From contig NZ_PJIN01000002.1 in NCBI RefSeq assembly GCF_002929705.1, forward strand, positions 646,158-710,157: 64,000 nucleotides of DNA. Reading direction: 5' to 3'. This stretch comes from Arthrobacter sp. N199823. GTDB taxonomy: Bacteria; Actinomycetota; Actinomycetes; Actinomycetales; Micrococcaceae. The notes under the pieces were generated by a model. That model searched no databases. It worked only from the letters and a program-made list of their open reading frames with translations, and had not been told where the DNA came from. Positions 8,118 through 16,464 of this stretch are shown here, piece by piece. How positions within the stretch are numbered: position 1 is the stretch's first letter; every line of letters begins with the position of its first letter. The translations under genes and the position numbers were made by a program.

Positions 8118-9185
8118 ATGAGCAAGCCAAGTCTTTCCGGCACCGCGCCCTTCGTTCTGTCAATACTCGATAATGCGCTCACTGGGGTCGGCGTTTCGGC
8201 CCAAGAGTCCTATGAAGAAGTCATTGAGTTAGCGCGCCTAGCCGACCGTCGCGGCTTCCAGCGGTTCTGGATGTCCGAGCACCACGCCATGCCCGGCGCA
8301 TCAATCTCATCGCCGCAACTCATGATGGCCAGGCTCACCGGTGAAACTGAACGCATCAGGCTCGGAGCGGGCGGAATCATGCTGCCCAACCACGTGCCCT
8401 TGGTGATCGCGGAGCAAATCGGCATGCTTGAGGCGCTGGCCCCAGGAAGAATCGATCTCGGGCTGGGGCGGGCGCCGGGAACCGATGGGGCAACTGCTGC
8501 GGCTCTGCGCCGCCACCACGCATCGAACGAGGACTTTCCCGAGCAAGTTGCAGAACTTCTGGGGTTCCTGGGACACGACTTCCCGCAAGGTCACCCTTAC
8601 AAAGAGGTGCCCGCCGTCCCGGGTCCCTGGCAGACCGAGCAAAACCGGGTGCCACAACCGGAGGCCAATGCTGATATCTGGATTTTGGGGTCATCGTCAT
8701 ACTCCGCGCAACTGGCCGCCCGGCTTGGTAGGCCATACGCCTTCGCGCTGCAGTTTGGCAGCGCCGACATCCTGACCGCCTTGAGGATCTACCGTGAAAA
8801 CTTCCGACCCTCGAGCTTCTTGGCGGAACCGTACAGCCTCGTAAGCGTAGGGGTCGTCGCTGACGAAGACCGGGTTGAGGCTCGGCGGCAGTCGGCGTCC
8901 GGGGCCATGGCCATGCTGAGAATGTTCCAAGGCAAGCCCTACTCCCTGCTCCCTCCGGAGGAAGTAGAGGCTTATCAAGCCACCTTGCAGGAACGAGCGG
9001 TGATTGAGGAATACACGGATCGGAGCATCCACGGAACCGCCGCTGAGGTGGCGGCGGGTTTGGAGGCGCTGCATGCGCAAACAGGTGTGGACGAGGTGAT
9101 GCTGGTTGTTATTGGGCATTCACGGCGGGCCCAAGCGCGCACCGTGGAGCTGATCGCTGACCATTACGGCATGCCCATCAACTGA
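8118..9185 (+). CDS. LLM class flavin-dependent oxidoreductase
   Basis: 355 residues of the bacterial luciferase-like monooxygenase family. Visible motifs are 'FWMSEHHAMPG' near residue 52 (His-rich active-site region), 'GAGGIMLPNH' near residue 76, and 'RIDLGLGRAPGTDG' near residue 111, characteristic of the MsnO8/luciferase-like subgroup. The protein would use reduced FMN or F420 to oxidise an unknown small molecule. The ATG follows GTGAGG. Divergent from the CGNR regulator with operator sequences up to the ribosome site, so expression is probably ligand-controlled. A hairpin terminator follows the stop codon. Confidence 0.85.
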   Translation: MSKPSLSGTAPFVLSILDNALTGVGVSAQESYEEVIELARLADRRGFQRFWMSEHHAMPGASISSPQLMMARLTGETERIRLGAGGIMLPNHVPLVIAEQIGMLEALAPGRIDLGLGRAPGTDGATAAALRRHHASNEDFPEQVAELLGFLGHDFPQGHPYKEVPAVPGPWQTEQNRVPQPEANADIWILGSSSYSAQLAARLGRPYAFALQFGSADILTALRIYRENFRPSSFLAEPYSLVSVGVVADEDRVEARRQSASGAMAMLRMFQGKPYSLLPPEEVEAYQATLQERAVIEEYTDRSIHGTAAEVAAGLEALHAQTGVDEVMLVVIGHSRRAQARTVELIADHYGMPIN

Positions 9186-9202
9186 TGGAGCGCCTGAACA
9201 AT

Positions 9203-9234
9203 GCCCAAGCGTTCCTCTTTGGCAACGCTTAGGC
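9203..9234 (+). terminator. hairpin terminator after the LLM oxidoreductase
   Basis: GCCCAAGCGTT (9203-9213) and AACGCTTAGGC (9224-9234) pair with a single mismatch around a 10-base loop, 17 bases after the stop codon. No clear T-run follows, as is common in actinobacteria. Confidence 0.7.
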
Positions 9235-9310
9235 GTCATCGAACGTCGTTGTTGCTCTCAATAGGTACGGGCACACAGCCGTCCCGTGCGCGTCAACAGG
9301 GTCAACTGCA

Positions 9311-9496
9311 TCAGAGGACCATGTAGCCTGCAGAGGCGACGGCAGCCCGTGTTATTTCTGGGGTTGCTGGGCCGCGGACTGTCAAGGTTGACGTTGATCC
9401 GGGTACTAGGGTGACGGCCACCGAATCTGCGCTTGCTACGGCACGGACGGCCTGCTCCACAGTGTGGTAGCGGAAAGCCTGTAGCTCATGTCTTCA
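9311..9496 (-). pseudogene. relic of a heavy-metal-associated (HMA/CopZ-like) domain gene
   Basis: The minus-strand frame ending at the TGA at 9311 reads 'VEQAVRAVASADSVAV', 'LVPGSTSTLTVRG' and 'ITRAAVASAGYMV', which follows the helix-strand pattern of the second half of an HMA metallochaperone domain (...'V..A.V..V..V.V'...'A.V..AGY'). The frame is closed by a stop around 9494-9496, and the Met-x-Cys-x-x-Cys metal-binding motif that should precede it is missing, so the fragment cannot bind copper. A weak similarity judged by eye. Confidence 0.35.
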
Positions 9497-9722
9497 ATGG
9501 CCAACATGGATGAGAAGGGGATCCCGTTCGAACAACTCCAGTTCGAGCAGTTCGAAGGCATCACGTCCCGTTTCGGTCCGCAGTTCGTGAGCAGGATGCG
9601 CTTGCCGGGCTCTACCGCGACCGCCACTTCACCACAACACCAACCATGACTGTGGGGGAAGTCTCCGCGGCTGAAAGGGCATTGCAATTGGCAGACGGCG
9701 CCCGGGCAGTCAGACTGAATGC
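9497..9722. other. unassigned stretch before the MSMEG_6728-like gene
   Basis: Short open pieces occur on the plus strand (for example around 9600-9720) with codon usage that looks coding, but they have no recognisable start or family and are broken by stops. Probably gene debris. Confidence 0.3.
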
Positions 9723-10631
9723 ATGCAGACTTACCTCCCTTACCCCGATTTTCAGCAGAGTGCCGCCGCTCTGGACACCACAAGGCTTGGCAAACAGCGT
9801 GTTGAAGCGTTGCAAATTCTCCGTGCGCTGGTGATTCCGGGGTACGGCCGGCAGGAACACCCCGCCGTTCGCATGTGGATGGGACATGTTCCGGCTCTCA
9901 CCATGTACGCGCTGGCCATGGCGGATGAATGGATCGCCCGCGGCCACCCGGACAACACCCGGGAGAGCATCAAGGAGTTCGCCCCGCAGGCCGCCCACCC
10001 CGACTATGCGGACAAGATCCCCATGCCGCCGTGGCTGGGCGATGCTGATTTTCACGCAAGCCAGCGTTCCAGGCTGATTCAGAAGGACTCGCGCTTCTAT
10101 GACGCGGTTTTTGCGGACACCCCCACTGATTTGGAATTGCTCTGGCCCGAGCCACGCCGGGAGATTGTTCCCGAGGACCCTTATGAGGACTTCGTGTGGG
10201 TTCTGCGAGCGCCGCTAGGTGGCGTTGATCCGGAAAAGATCGACAAGGTCGGAATGCCGGCATGGGGCAAGTCCAAGCCTGAGGATGACAAGAACGACGG
10301 CGACGACGGCACCCAAGCCGACGAAAACTCGCGCAGGCCTGCTGCCAAGGCTGCACGCAAGGCGCCCAAGCAACTGACGAAGAAGCCCACTCGCAACCGC
10401 AAGCGACAGGACGAGGCTTTTAGGACCGTGCCCGGCAATACTACGGTGCTGATTCCCTTGGAAGACGGTGCCAGGTTTGCCTTGGGTAAGCTTCAAGGCC
10501 GCCCGATCACGCTCGATGACGGCCGTTTTGGGCGCACCTTTGAAATCCAGGAGATCATTGACCGCGCGGACTTCGACTACCCTGCGCTCCTGCAGGATCC
10601 GAGGGTCTTCTTCCCGATCCCCGGCCAGTAA
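9723..10631 (+). CDS. MSMEG_6728 family protein (pyrimidine dimer DNA glycosylase-like N-terminus)
   Basis: 302 residues beginning Met-Gln-Thr-Tyr-Leu-Pro-Tyr-Pro-Asp-Phe, followed by 'DTTRLGKQRVEALQILRAL' and 'HPAVRMWMGHVPAL', the signature of the MSMEG_6728/Pyr_excise group. The N-terminal about 160 residues form that domain. Residues about 185-235 are a charged, Lys- and Asp-rich linker without predicted order. The last 70 residues form a second small domain. A DNA-repair role is suggested by the name-giving Pfam family but is not established for this subgroup. It ends in a strong terminator hairpin and has no close neighbours. Confidence 0.8.
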   Translation: MQTYLPYPDFQQSAAALDTTRLGKQRVEALQILRALVIPGYGRQEHPAVRMWMGHVPALTMYALAMADEWIARGHPDNTRESIKEFAPQAAHPDYADKIPMPPWLGDADFHASQRSRLIQKDSRFYDAVFADTPTDLELLWPEPRREIVPEDPYEDFVWVLRAPLGGVDPEKIDKVGMPAWGKSKPEDDKNDGDDGTQADENSRRPAAKAARKAPKQLTKKPTRNRKRQDEAFRTVPGNTTVLIPLEDGARFALGKLQGRPITLDDGRFGRTFEIQEIIDRADFDYPALLQDPRVFFPIPGQ

Positions 10632-10665
10632 CGGCCAGGCTTGTTGGTTGCTGATACTCCCGCCC

Positions 10666-10699
10666 GGACGCCCTCACCACAACGTTGGTGAGGGCGTCC
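10666..10699 (+). terminator. terminator hairpin after the MSMEG_6728-like gene
   Basis: Perfect 13-bp stem, GGACGCCCTCACC (10666-10678) with GGTGAGGGCGTCC (10687-10699), and an 8-base loop, 34 bases after the stop codon. Confidence 0.85.
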
Positions 10700-10841
10700 G
10701 CCGTCGTCCTGGATTAATTCCTGAGGGTGAGCGGTTCATGTCGGTCTTCGGCGCCCACGAAACAGACGCAATAGAGCAACCCGTCGTCGGCCAGTGGCGT
10801 CGGCATCTCTGATGGAAACAGGCAATTTGACTGCGGAGGTA

Positions 10842-10888
10842 TTGACGAAGGATTGAAACTATACTCTACGTATAGTATTGTTTGATTC
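10842..10888 (+). promoter_or_regulatory. promoter and operator of the TetR-DUF998 operon
   Basis: An inverted repeat ACTATAC-N5-GTATAGT occupies 10858-10876, 12 bases before the regulator's ATG. TTGACG (10842) or TTGAAA (10853) can serve as -35. With TTGAAA and TATTGT (10876-10881) the transcript would start at or next to the ATG at 10889, giving a leaderless message. The repeat is the probable autorepression site of the TetR protein. Confidence 0.6.
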
Positions 10889-11407
10889 ATGAGAGAAAAT
10901 CGCCGAACTGAAATAGTCGCCAGCGCCGTAACGCTGGCTAGAGCCGAAGGGCTCGACGCCGTCACCTACGAGGCCATCGCCCGGAGCCTGAGCATCTCGA
11001 AGGCGGGAGTCGTCTACCACTTCCCGCAACGGCGCGATGTACTGCGAGCGATGGTCGAGCGGACGACCTCCGATGTTGCGCTCATTGTCGAGCAGCGCCA
11101 CCACGAGACGGGTGAGCCGCGCATGGTCTCGTACGTCACGATGCTACTCGACGGGGTGCTGCCGCCTGAGAGTCCTGCGCTTGCTGGGGCGATCGCTGCC
11201 GACGAGGAGCTTGCCCGTGGATGGCGCGAAAAGCTGGAGGTATGGACCGATGAAGTCGTTGCAACCGGAGTAAATCGCAACGATGTTCTCACCGGTTACC
11301 TTGCGGCAACGGCCGGGGCATGGACGCAGACTCCTTCCCAGCTCCTTGGAGTGCGTCGCACTATTCTCCGCCTGCTCGGCGCCGACAACCAGGATGTCGC
11401 GAAATGA
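10889..11407 (+). CDS. TetR/AcrR family transcriptional regulator
   Basis: 172 residues. The N-terminal helix-turn-helix is clear ('IVASAVTLARAEGLDAVTYE' followed by 'IARSLSISKAGVVYHFPQR'), with the usual Tyr-His-Phe at the end of the recognition helix. The ligand domain is shorter than in most family members. No Shine-Dalgarno is seen, and the gene may be leaderless. Its stop overlaps the start of the DUF998 membrane protein in an ATGA, so regulator and target are translationally coupled. An inverted repeat in front of the gene fits autoregulation. Confidence 0.9.
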   Translation: MRENRRTEIVASAVTLARAEGLDAVTYEAIARSLSISKAGVVYHFPQRRDVLRAMVERTTSDVALIVEQRHHETGEPRMVSYVTMLLDGVLPPESPALAGAIAADEELARGWREKLEVWTDEVVATGVNRNDVLTGYLAATAGAWTQTPSQLLGVRRTILRLLGADNQDVAK

Positions 11408-12096
11408 CTCGCGTACGACTCGCCGGGGCGCTGTGGGCGCTCGAGATCCTCTTCTTTGTTGCGCATGCCATTGCCCAGGCAGCGTGGACCGTGCCATTTG
11501 ACCCGATGGGCTATGCAATCAGCGACCTGGGCGCCGTCACCTGCTTCATTGAACCCAGCGCCGGGCGCGAGATCTGTTCACCGGCACATGTCGTAATGAA
11601 TGTCGGGCTGATTGTCGCCGGACTCTTGATGGCGGCCGGTGCCTTGGTGTTCCCGTTGTCGGCGCAGCGGCCACGTGTCGATCGCCTAAGCAGGCTACTG
11701 CTTGTCATCGGCGGACTTGGCTGTGCGGGTGTTGGACTCGCACCAGAGGATGTCGCACTTGGCCCGCACACAATTGCCGCGATTGCGGCGATGGTTGTGG
11801 GGAACATCGGATTGGCGCTCTTTGGGTACGCGCTCCGGCCCAGCCGCGTGGTTCTCGGGAGTGCCGCTTCGACGTTCGCGATTGTCGGTCTCGGTGGCGT
11901 GACGTGGCTCATCGTGCTGCTCGTGACAGGCTCCCCGATGCGGTACGAGGTTGGTGGCCTCGCTGAACGCATTGCCGCTTTCAGCCTGATCGCGGGCCAA
12001 GTCGTCGTCGGAATCACCGTGCTCGTTCGAGGAGCCCACCGCGCCGGCACGGCTCTTGATACCTCACCCGCCAGCTCCCTGCCGATGGGCAGATGA
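11404..12096 (+). CDS. DUF998 domain-containing membrane protein
   Basis: 230 residues from the ATG at 11404, overlapping the TetR stop by four bases. Six hydrophobic segments can be counted, with the family landmarks 'PFDPMGYAISDLGA' near residue 32 and a 'HVVMNVG' segment near residue 60. DUF998 proteins are integral membrane proteins of unknown function found in many actinobacteria. The coupling to a TetR regulator suggests an inducible role, perhaps transport or membrane protection. The C-terminal about 15 residues are hydrophilic. Confidence 0.85.
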   Translation: MTRVRLAGALWALEILFFVAHAIAQAAWTVPFDPMGYAISDLGAVTCFIEPSAGREICSPAHVVMNVGLIVAGLLMAAGALVFPLSAQRPRVDRLSRLLLVIGGLGCAGVGLAPEDVALGPHTIAAIAAMVVGNIGLALFGYALRPSRVVLGSAASTFAIVGLGGVTWLIVLLVTGSPMRYEVGGLAERIAAFSLIAGQVVVGITVLVRGAHRAGTALDTSPASSLPMGR

Positions 12097-12291
12097 CAGC
12101 GGCTTATGACGGAGGAGCCGGCAGAACCTGGCGTGGCGGTCCGGTCGAAAGCTGGATTCAAGACAACCGGCTTCTCGTCTACGTCTTTTTCCGAAGGTGA
12201 CGGGTGACTCCGTAGCGGTGACCGGTTCTGAGGTGAGTGTCGACGTCAAGGCCGATTTGAACGATGCTGCTAGACACGTATTTCCGAGCAA
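12097..12291. other. short intergenic region between convergent genes
   Basis: About 195 bases with several overlapping short frames (e.g. an ATG at 12093 that overlaps the DUF998 stop and runs 35 codons) but nothing recognisable. No clear terminator stem was found. Confidence 0.3.
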
Positions 12292-13131
12292 TCAGCTGTG
12301 ATGCTCCGTCCAGCAACCTAGAATTGTCGTCGCCATTTCGTAGGCGAACTTGCTCGCTGTGACCTTGTGCGGTCCCACCGTTGCCGGGAAAGCCGTGGCA
12401 TTAACTTGCAGCGTCATATTGTCCTTGGCAAAAATGACGTTTCCGTCTTTGGACTGGTACCCGGGCAGGCCCAGGTTGGCCAGGCCCTCAATGGGAGCTG
12501 CCTGCAGGGATGTGGCGAGCCGCTCGGCCATTGCCGCAGCGTCGGCGTCGTTGTCGGATTCCGTCACTGTCATGACAAAATCACCAACATCCAGCGGGTA
12601 GGTGCAGGAATATGTGGTGCCGTCCCAATCGTGCGTTGTCTTGGGCGTTGCCGCCAGCGCCAGGATCTCCGTGACGGTTTGTTTGGCTTCCTCGGCGCAC
12701 ACCATGGTGGCTGCCGCGGACGGCCCACTTGCCGTCACAGTCAATACCCCCTGCATGTCACCGGCGCCGCCATGGTACGGGTAGCTTCCAGGTTTCGTGG
12801 GGGCCGCAAAGCTTGCCGTGCCCCCGGCGGGGACGCTGACATTGAAGCTGGTGGAGTCATCCGATATGACCGTTTGGGCGGTGGCATCCATGTTCATGAC
12901 AGTTACCATGGAGCCTGCGGCCAAGGGCTTGGGATTCATGAATTTTCCGTCTTGAATGTGGATCATAGACTCCATAGATCCGGACCCGGGCGTCGCCAAC
13001 CCCGACGACGTCGCAGAAGGTTCCATACCACCGGGTGAGGGAGAGCCCGCCATGGTCCCTTCGCCGCACGCCGACAAGGCGAGTATGGCGGCCACGGCCA
13101 GGGCGCCGGCCAGGCTGACTTTCTTGTTCAT
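12292..13131 (-). CDS. cupredoxin-like lipoprotein
   Basis: 279 residues from Met-Asn-Lys-Lys at 13131. A lipoprotein signal with lipobox Leu-Ser-Ala-Cys is followed by a Ser/Gly/Pro-rich linker. Residues about 50-130 look like a plastocyanin-type fold: 'MIHIQDGKFMNP', 'VTVMNMDATAQTV', 'GTASFAAPTKPGSYPYH'. The His/Met ligands end in 'YHGGAGDMQG' rather than the canonical Cys-x-x-x-x-His-x-x-x-x-Met, so copper binding is doubtful. The C-terminal half (residues about 150-279) contains two cysteines in 'VCAEE' and 'YSCTYP' and resembles DUF3558-like secreted lipoproteins. It is the last gene of a three-gene minus-strand set with a CHRD protein and a sortase. Confidence 0.7.
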   Translation of the reverse strand: MNKKVSLAGALAVAAILALSACGEGTMAGSPSPGGMEPSATSSGLATPGSGSMESMIHIQDGKFMNPKPLAAGSMVTVMNMDATAQTVISDDSTSFNVSVPAGGTASFAAPTKPGSYPYHGGAGDMQGVLTVTASGPSAAATMVCAEEAKQTVTEILALAATPKTTHDWDGTTYSCTYPLDVGDFVMTVTESDNDADAAAMAERLATSLQAAPIEGLANLGLPGYQSKDGNVIFAKDNMTLQVNATAFPATVGPHKVTASKFAYEMATTILGCWTEHHS

Positions 13132-13180
13132 GATGATCCAATCCCGTGCTCTAAACCTCCGTTGCGGCGTCGCCTGGCGG

Positions 13181-13921
13181 CTAACCGACGTGGCTGGACA
13201 CAAGGTGCCCGTAGACCACGGTGTTTTCGGTGAATTCGCCTGTGCTGGGCTCGTAGCCGCCGCAGGTGATGAGCCGAATTTCGGCTCGTTGAGTATTGCC
13301 GTAGACCGCCAGTGTGGGGAAGGCGTCCTTTTTGAACACTTCGCTTCTGTCTACCGCGAAGACGGCGACGCTCCCATCGGCCCGGGTCACAGAAAACGTT
13401 TGCCCCTGGGTGAGTTCATGGAGCCGGTAAAAAACCCCTTCGGCAATAGTGGTGGTGTTCACGTGCCCCAAAATGACTGAGGGTCCCAGCTCGCCGGGAG
13501 TGGGGGAGTACTTGTACCAGCCGGCGGGGGAGCCGGCCGGTCCGGGCGGAACCTCGGCCTCGCCTTTTGCATCTCGACCCAAGGACATCAAGTTTGTCGT
13601 GACAGCGATGTCCGGGATGGACAGTGTCACGGGTGCGGACGCTTGCAGAATCTCGCCCTGGATCTTCGGCGGGGGTGCCTGAGTGGGCTCTGGTGCTGGT
13701 GCTGGGGTTGTGGAACTGGACGACGACGGCGTCGGCGCAGTCGTTGCTGCGGGAGGCGCAACTGGTGAGCTGCCCGCGGACTGGGCTGCCGGCGTCGTGC
13801 CTGCGGAATTAGGGGCGGTTGCCGACCCGCATCCGGCAACACCAAAGGTGAGGGATGTCAGGAGCACCGCCGCCGTCGCGGACGCCATGAGGCGCCCGCG
13901 ACGACTGCTGGTGATGACCAT
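13181..13921 (-). CDS. class F sortase
   Basis: 246 residues. It has an N-terminal signal with a lipobox-like Val-Ala-Gly-Cys, then about 60 residues of Ser/Thr/Pro/Ala linker, then the sortase domain. The catalytic His is in 'VILGHVNT' (near residue 150) and the catalytic Cys in 'RLITCGGYE' (near residue 220). The usual Arg would fall in the strand that follows, and I cannot place it with certainty. Class F sortases of actinobacteria attach surface proteins to the wall. It lies 16 bases behind the CHRD protein gene, whose C-terminus has a sorting-signal-like layout. No Shine-Dalgarno was obvious. Confidence 0.85.
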   Translation of the reverse strand: MVITSSRRGRLMASATAAVLLTSLTFGVAGCGSATAPNSAGTTPAAQSAGSSPVAPPAATTAPTPSSSSSTTPAPAPEPTQAPPPKIQGEILQASAPVTLSIPDIAVTTNLMSLGRDAKGEAEVPPGPAGSPAGWYKYSPTPGELGPSVILGHVNTTTIAEGVFYRLHELTQGQTFSVTRADGSVAVFAVDRSEVFKKDAFPTLAVYGNTQRAEIRLITCGGYEPSTGEFTENTVVYGHLVSSHVG

Positions 13922-13937
13922 CGGAAATCGGCCGCCG

Positions 13938-14750
13938 CTACTTTACAGCGGCTGTCTTGACGGCGAGTGACTTTTTGCGATTCATGGCCAGGACTGCACC
14001 GGCTGCCAGCACCAGAGCGCCGCCGCCAGCAAACCAGGCAACGTCAGGAGACGTTGAGGCGTTGGCTGAGGCCACCTGAGTTGTCACACCGGTGTCCGGT
14101 GCGCCACCAGGCATGGCTGCCATCTGAGATACGGCCAACGTCCCACACAAAGCCGGCGACGTGGCTGCCAAAGGCAAGGTCGGCACCAAATCACTCTTTG
14201 CGGCCTGGCCTGCTGCCGACAACGTGGCCGGATCCAAACCATGAACAACAACAACACTCTTGCCAGCCTTCAGCGAAGCGATGGTCGCGGCGTTCATGGT
14301 GAAGGTCCGCTCGTACTTGTAGCTGGCCCCCATGCCACCAACGGCCAGATCCAGCCCGGCCTTGTCACTGGTGTCACCGCTGGTGGAAAGGGTGGTGCCG
14401 ATCATTCCGTATGACGGCCCGCCCTCCGTAGTGCTGATGACCCCGTCACCATTGGTATCGGCTGAGGGGTCGGGGCAAACGCCTGCACCATCGATGTGGA
14501 TGTGTTGGACGTGGGGGTAGGGTGCACCGTCGAAGGTGGCGGCGAGGCCGCTGACGTTCTCGGTCACTGTTGCCTGGTCACCATGGAGGGAGATCCAGAC
14601 TGAGCCTGTGGCATTGCTGCCGTTGATGGCCCCCAAGTTGGCTTCATAGGTGGAAGTGTCGCCTTCGTGGGCCAGTGCGGTTCCGGCGGACATGGACAAA
14701 GCTGCCAGTGCGAGCACCGGCGCGATCAGTAATGCAGATTTCTTAGACAT
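13938..14750 (-). CDS. CHRD domain surface protein with C-terminal membrane anchor
   Basis: 270 residues from Met-Ser-Lys-Lys at 14750. A signal peptide ends in Ala-Leu-Ala. The CHRD-type domain includes 'GSVWISLHGDQATVTENV' and 'HVQHIHIDGAGVCP', with an Asp/Asn-rich 'DTNGDGVIS' loop like a calcium site. Near the C-terminus come Ala-Pro-Asp-Thr-Gly, about 19 polar residues, a hydrophobic helix and an Arg-Lys-Lys tail, the layout of a non-canonical wall-sorting signal. The adjacent sortase gene supports that reading. Role is unknown. CHRD domains bind protein partners in other systems. Confidence 0.75.
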   Translation of the reverse strand: MSKKSALLIAPVLALAALSMSAGTALAHEGDTSTYEANLGAINGSNATGSVWISLHGDQATVTENVSGLAATFDGAPYPHVQHIHIDGAGVCPDPSADTNGDGVISTTEGGPSYGMIGTTLSTSGDTSDKAGLDLAVGGMGASYKYERTFTMNAATIASLKAGKSVVVVHGLDPATLSAAGQAAKSDLVPTLPLAATSPALCGTLAVSQMAAMPGGAPDTGVTTQVASANASTSPDVAWFAGGGALVLAAGAVLAMNRKKSLAVKTAAVK

Positions 14751-14890
14751 GAGAATCCTCCTGATACAGGGTGGGCGGTCCATCGTTGGGCACGTCCACA
14801 GTGTGATTCGGAGCACAAAGGGTTCTGGATTGGAATTACTTCAAATTGCTGCTGAGTAGGCTCTCATGGGGTGACGACTCCCGCAGGACG

Positions 14891-15667
14891 CTAGCTGGTC
14901 CTCGGGCTCGAGTAGGGCAGCCTAGGGGCAAACAGTGATTGTGCTAAGTCAAGCTCACGGATGCTGGCTCTGAGCGTCGATGCTACGGCAGCAGTGAGTC
15001 CGGCGGGTGCCCGTAGCCAAGCGATATGCAACCCGTCCAGATCGTGGTGCAAGGGCGCCTCGACGTCGCTGGACCACCCATCCGGCGTCGAAGGGCCATG
15101 CTTTGCTGGACGCAGATGGAGCCGTCGGGGCTCCACGGCCAGGCCGTGTCCGTGGACTTTCAGAGCAGCTTCCTTGGCCACCCAGAGACGGATGCGAGAT
15201 TCGACGTCGGAACAAGCCAATCCCGCCTGCTCCGTGGCGGATAGCGAGAAGTCGTCGAATCCCGCATGCAGGCGCGCTGGTACTGATTCCAGATCGGCAC
15301 CAAGAGATAAGCCCTGCGGGCCGGATGCAACCAAGACCGTCTCCCCGGAACGCGAGAGGCTCAGGCTGGTTCCCTCAATCATTGGTTTGCCGTGCGGTCC
15401 GCCACAGCTGTGACACTTCCTGCGGACAGCTAACCCGGATGATTTCTCCATGGGGATGCCAAGTACACGTACGGCCATGGAGCGAAACAGGATATGGGCT
15501 CCGATGTATGCTCGGCCATCGGCTGGCTTTCTAAACCTATCCGCAGTGTCAAGCTCGGCGCGAGGCAGCAGGGCGGTGGCACCGCCCCAGCGCCCAGCAT
15601 GGTCGAGGACGTGGTTTGCGCTGGCGATCACAAAGTCAATGCCGGAGGGGCTGCCGCCCGCGGTCAC
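14891..15667 (-). CDS. 4'-phosphopantetheinyl transferase (Sfp type)
   Basis: 258 residues from the GTG at 15667, whose GTGA overlaps the stop of the permease gene. The frame is open far upstream, but that part is antisense-shadow. The Sfp signatures are all present: 'LGADLESV' near residue 137 (Mg-binding Asp/Glu), 'FDDFSLSATEQ' near residue 151, and 'WVAKEAALKVHGHGL' near residue 176. A 'CHSC' pair near residue 83 is unusual and could bind metal. The enzyme transfers phosphopantetheine from CoA to carrier-domain serines, here surely the three T domains of the NRPS encoded upstream in the same operon. Confidence 0.9.
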   Translation of the reverse strand: MTAGGSPSGIDFVIASANHVLDHAGRWGGATALLPRAELDTADRFRKPADGRAYIGAHILFRSMAVRVLGIPMEKSSGLAVRRKCHSCGGPHGKPMIEGTSLSLSRSGETVLVASGPQGLSLGADLESVPARLHAGFDDFSLSATEQAGLACSDVESRIRLWVAKEAALKVHGHGLAVEPRRLHLRPAKHGPSTPDGWSSDVEAPLHHDLDGLHIAWLRAPAGLTAAVASTLRASIRELDLAQSLFAPRLPYSSPRTS

Positions 15668-16464
15668 CGCTTGCTGATCCGTACATATTGGGAGATGGCC
15701 AAGGGGGCGAAGATGGCGATGATGGACACACAGCAAAGCACTGCGTAGAGCAAAGCGTTGTCTGCTGGCCAACCGCTGGGAGGTGCGAACCCCTGCGGTT
15801 CGGCGTTGCCGAACAACTCGCGCACGGATGTAGCAACGGCCGTTACCGGGTTCCACTCCGCGAAGGTCCGCAACGGGCCCGGCATGGACTGGACCGAGAC
15901 GAATGCCCCGGAGATGAAGGTCACGGGAAACAGCCAGATCAGGCCAAGGCTTTGTGCCACCTCCACACTTCGTGCTGTCAGAGCGATCACGGCACCCACC
16001 CACGACACAGCGAAAGTGAACAGTAGAAGCAGTCCCATGGCTATCAAAGCAGGACCGAGGCCGTTCGTCATGCGCCAGCCAATAGCCAAGCCACACAAAA
16101 GCGTCACGGCAATGGAAAGCAGACTAGTCACCAGGTCCGCCGAGGAACGGCCCAGAATGACGGCGCCCCGTGACATGGGTAGCGAGCGGAACCTGTCAAT
16201 CAGTCCCAGTTGCAGGTCTTTGGCGAGGTAGACGGCTGTAAATGAGGCGTTGAATGTCAGGGTTTGGGCCAGGATGCCGCCGATCAGGAAGGTGCGGTAC
16301 TCGGCCCCTCCCAGCGTGCCTCCAAAGACAAACGCCAGTAAGAGGACAAACATAATGGGTTGTGCCACGCTGGTCACCATGGCACCAGGGGTGCGGATGA
16401 CGTTTCGTAGGTTGCGCCCGGCGATGACCGAACTGTCGCGCAGGGCTGCGCTAAGGCTGCTCAT
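15664..16464 (-). CDS. ABC transporter permease (DrrB-like drug/peptide exporter)
   Basis: 266 residues, six hydrophobic segments, ABC-2 type. Typical are 'FLIGGILAQTLTFNASFTA' near residue 77, 'RFRSLPMSRGAVILGRSSAD' near residue 92, and 'FISGAFVSVQSMPGPLRTFA' near residue 185. It overlaps the ATPase gene by ATGA and the phosphopantetheinyl transferase by GTGA, so all are translated together. Paired with the DrrA-like ATPase it would export a small hydrophobic product, most plausibly the NRPS peptide, and may give self-resistance. Confidence 0.9.
   Translation of the reverse strand: MSSLSAALRDSSVIAGRNLRNVIRTPGAMVTSVAQPIMFVLLLAFVFGGTLGGAEYRTFLIGGILAQTLTFNASFTAVYLAKDLQLGLIDRFRSLPMSRGAVILGRSSADLVTSLLSIAVTLLCGLAIGWRMTNGLGPALIAMGLLLLFTFAVSWVGAVIALTARSVEVAQSLGLIWLFPVTFISGAFVSVQSMPGPLRTFAEWNPVTAVATSVRELFGNAEPQGFAPPSGWPADNALLYAVLCCVSIIAIFAPLAISQYVRISKR

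Noticed and set aside
15668-16096. 143-codon N-terminal extension of the phosphopantetheinyl transferase
   Set aside because: It overlaps the permease gene in another frame, is Arg/His/Cys-rich without any domain, and the GTG at 15667 in a GTGA overlap is the natural start.
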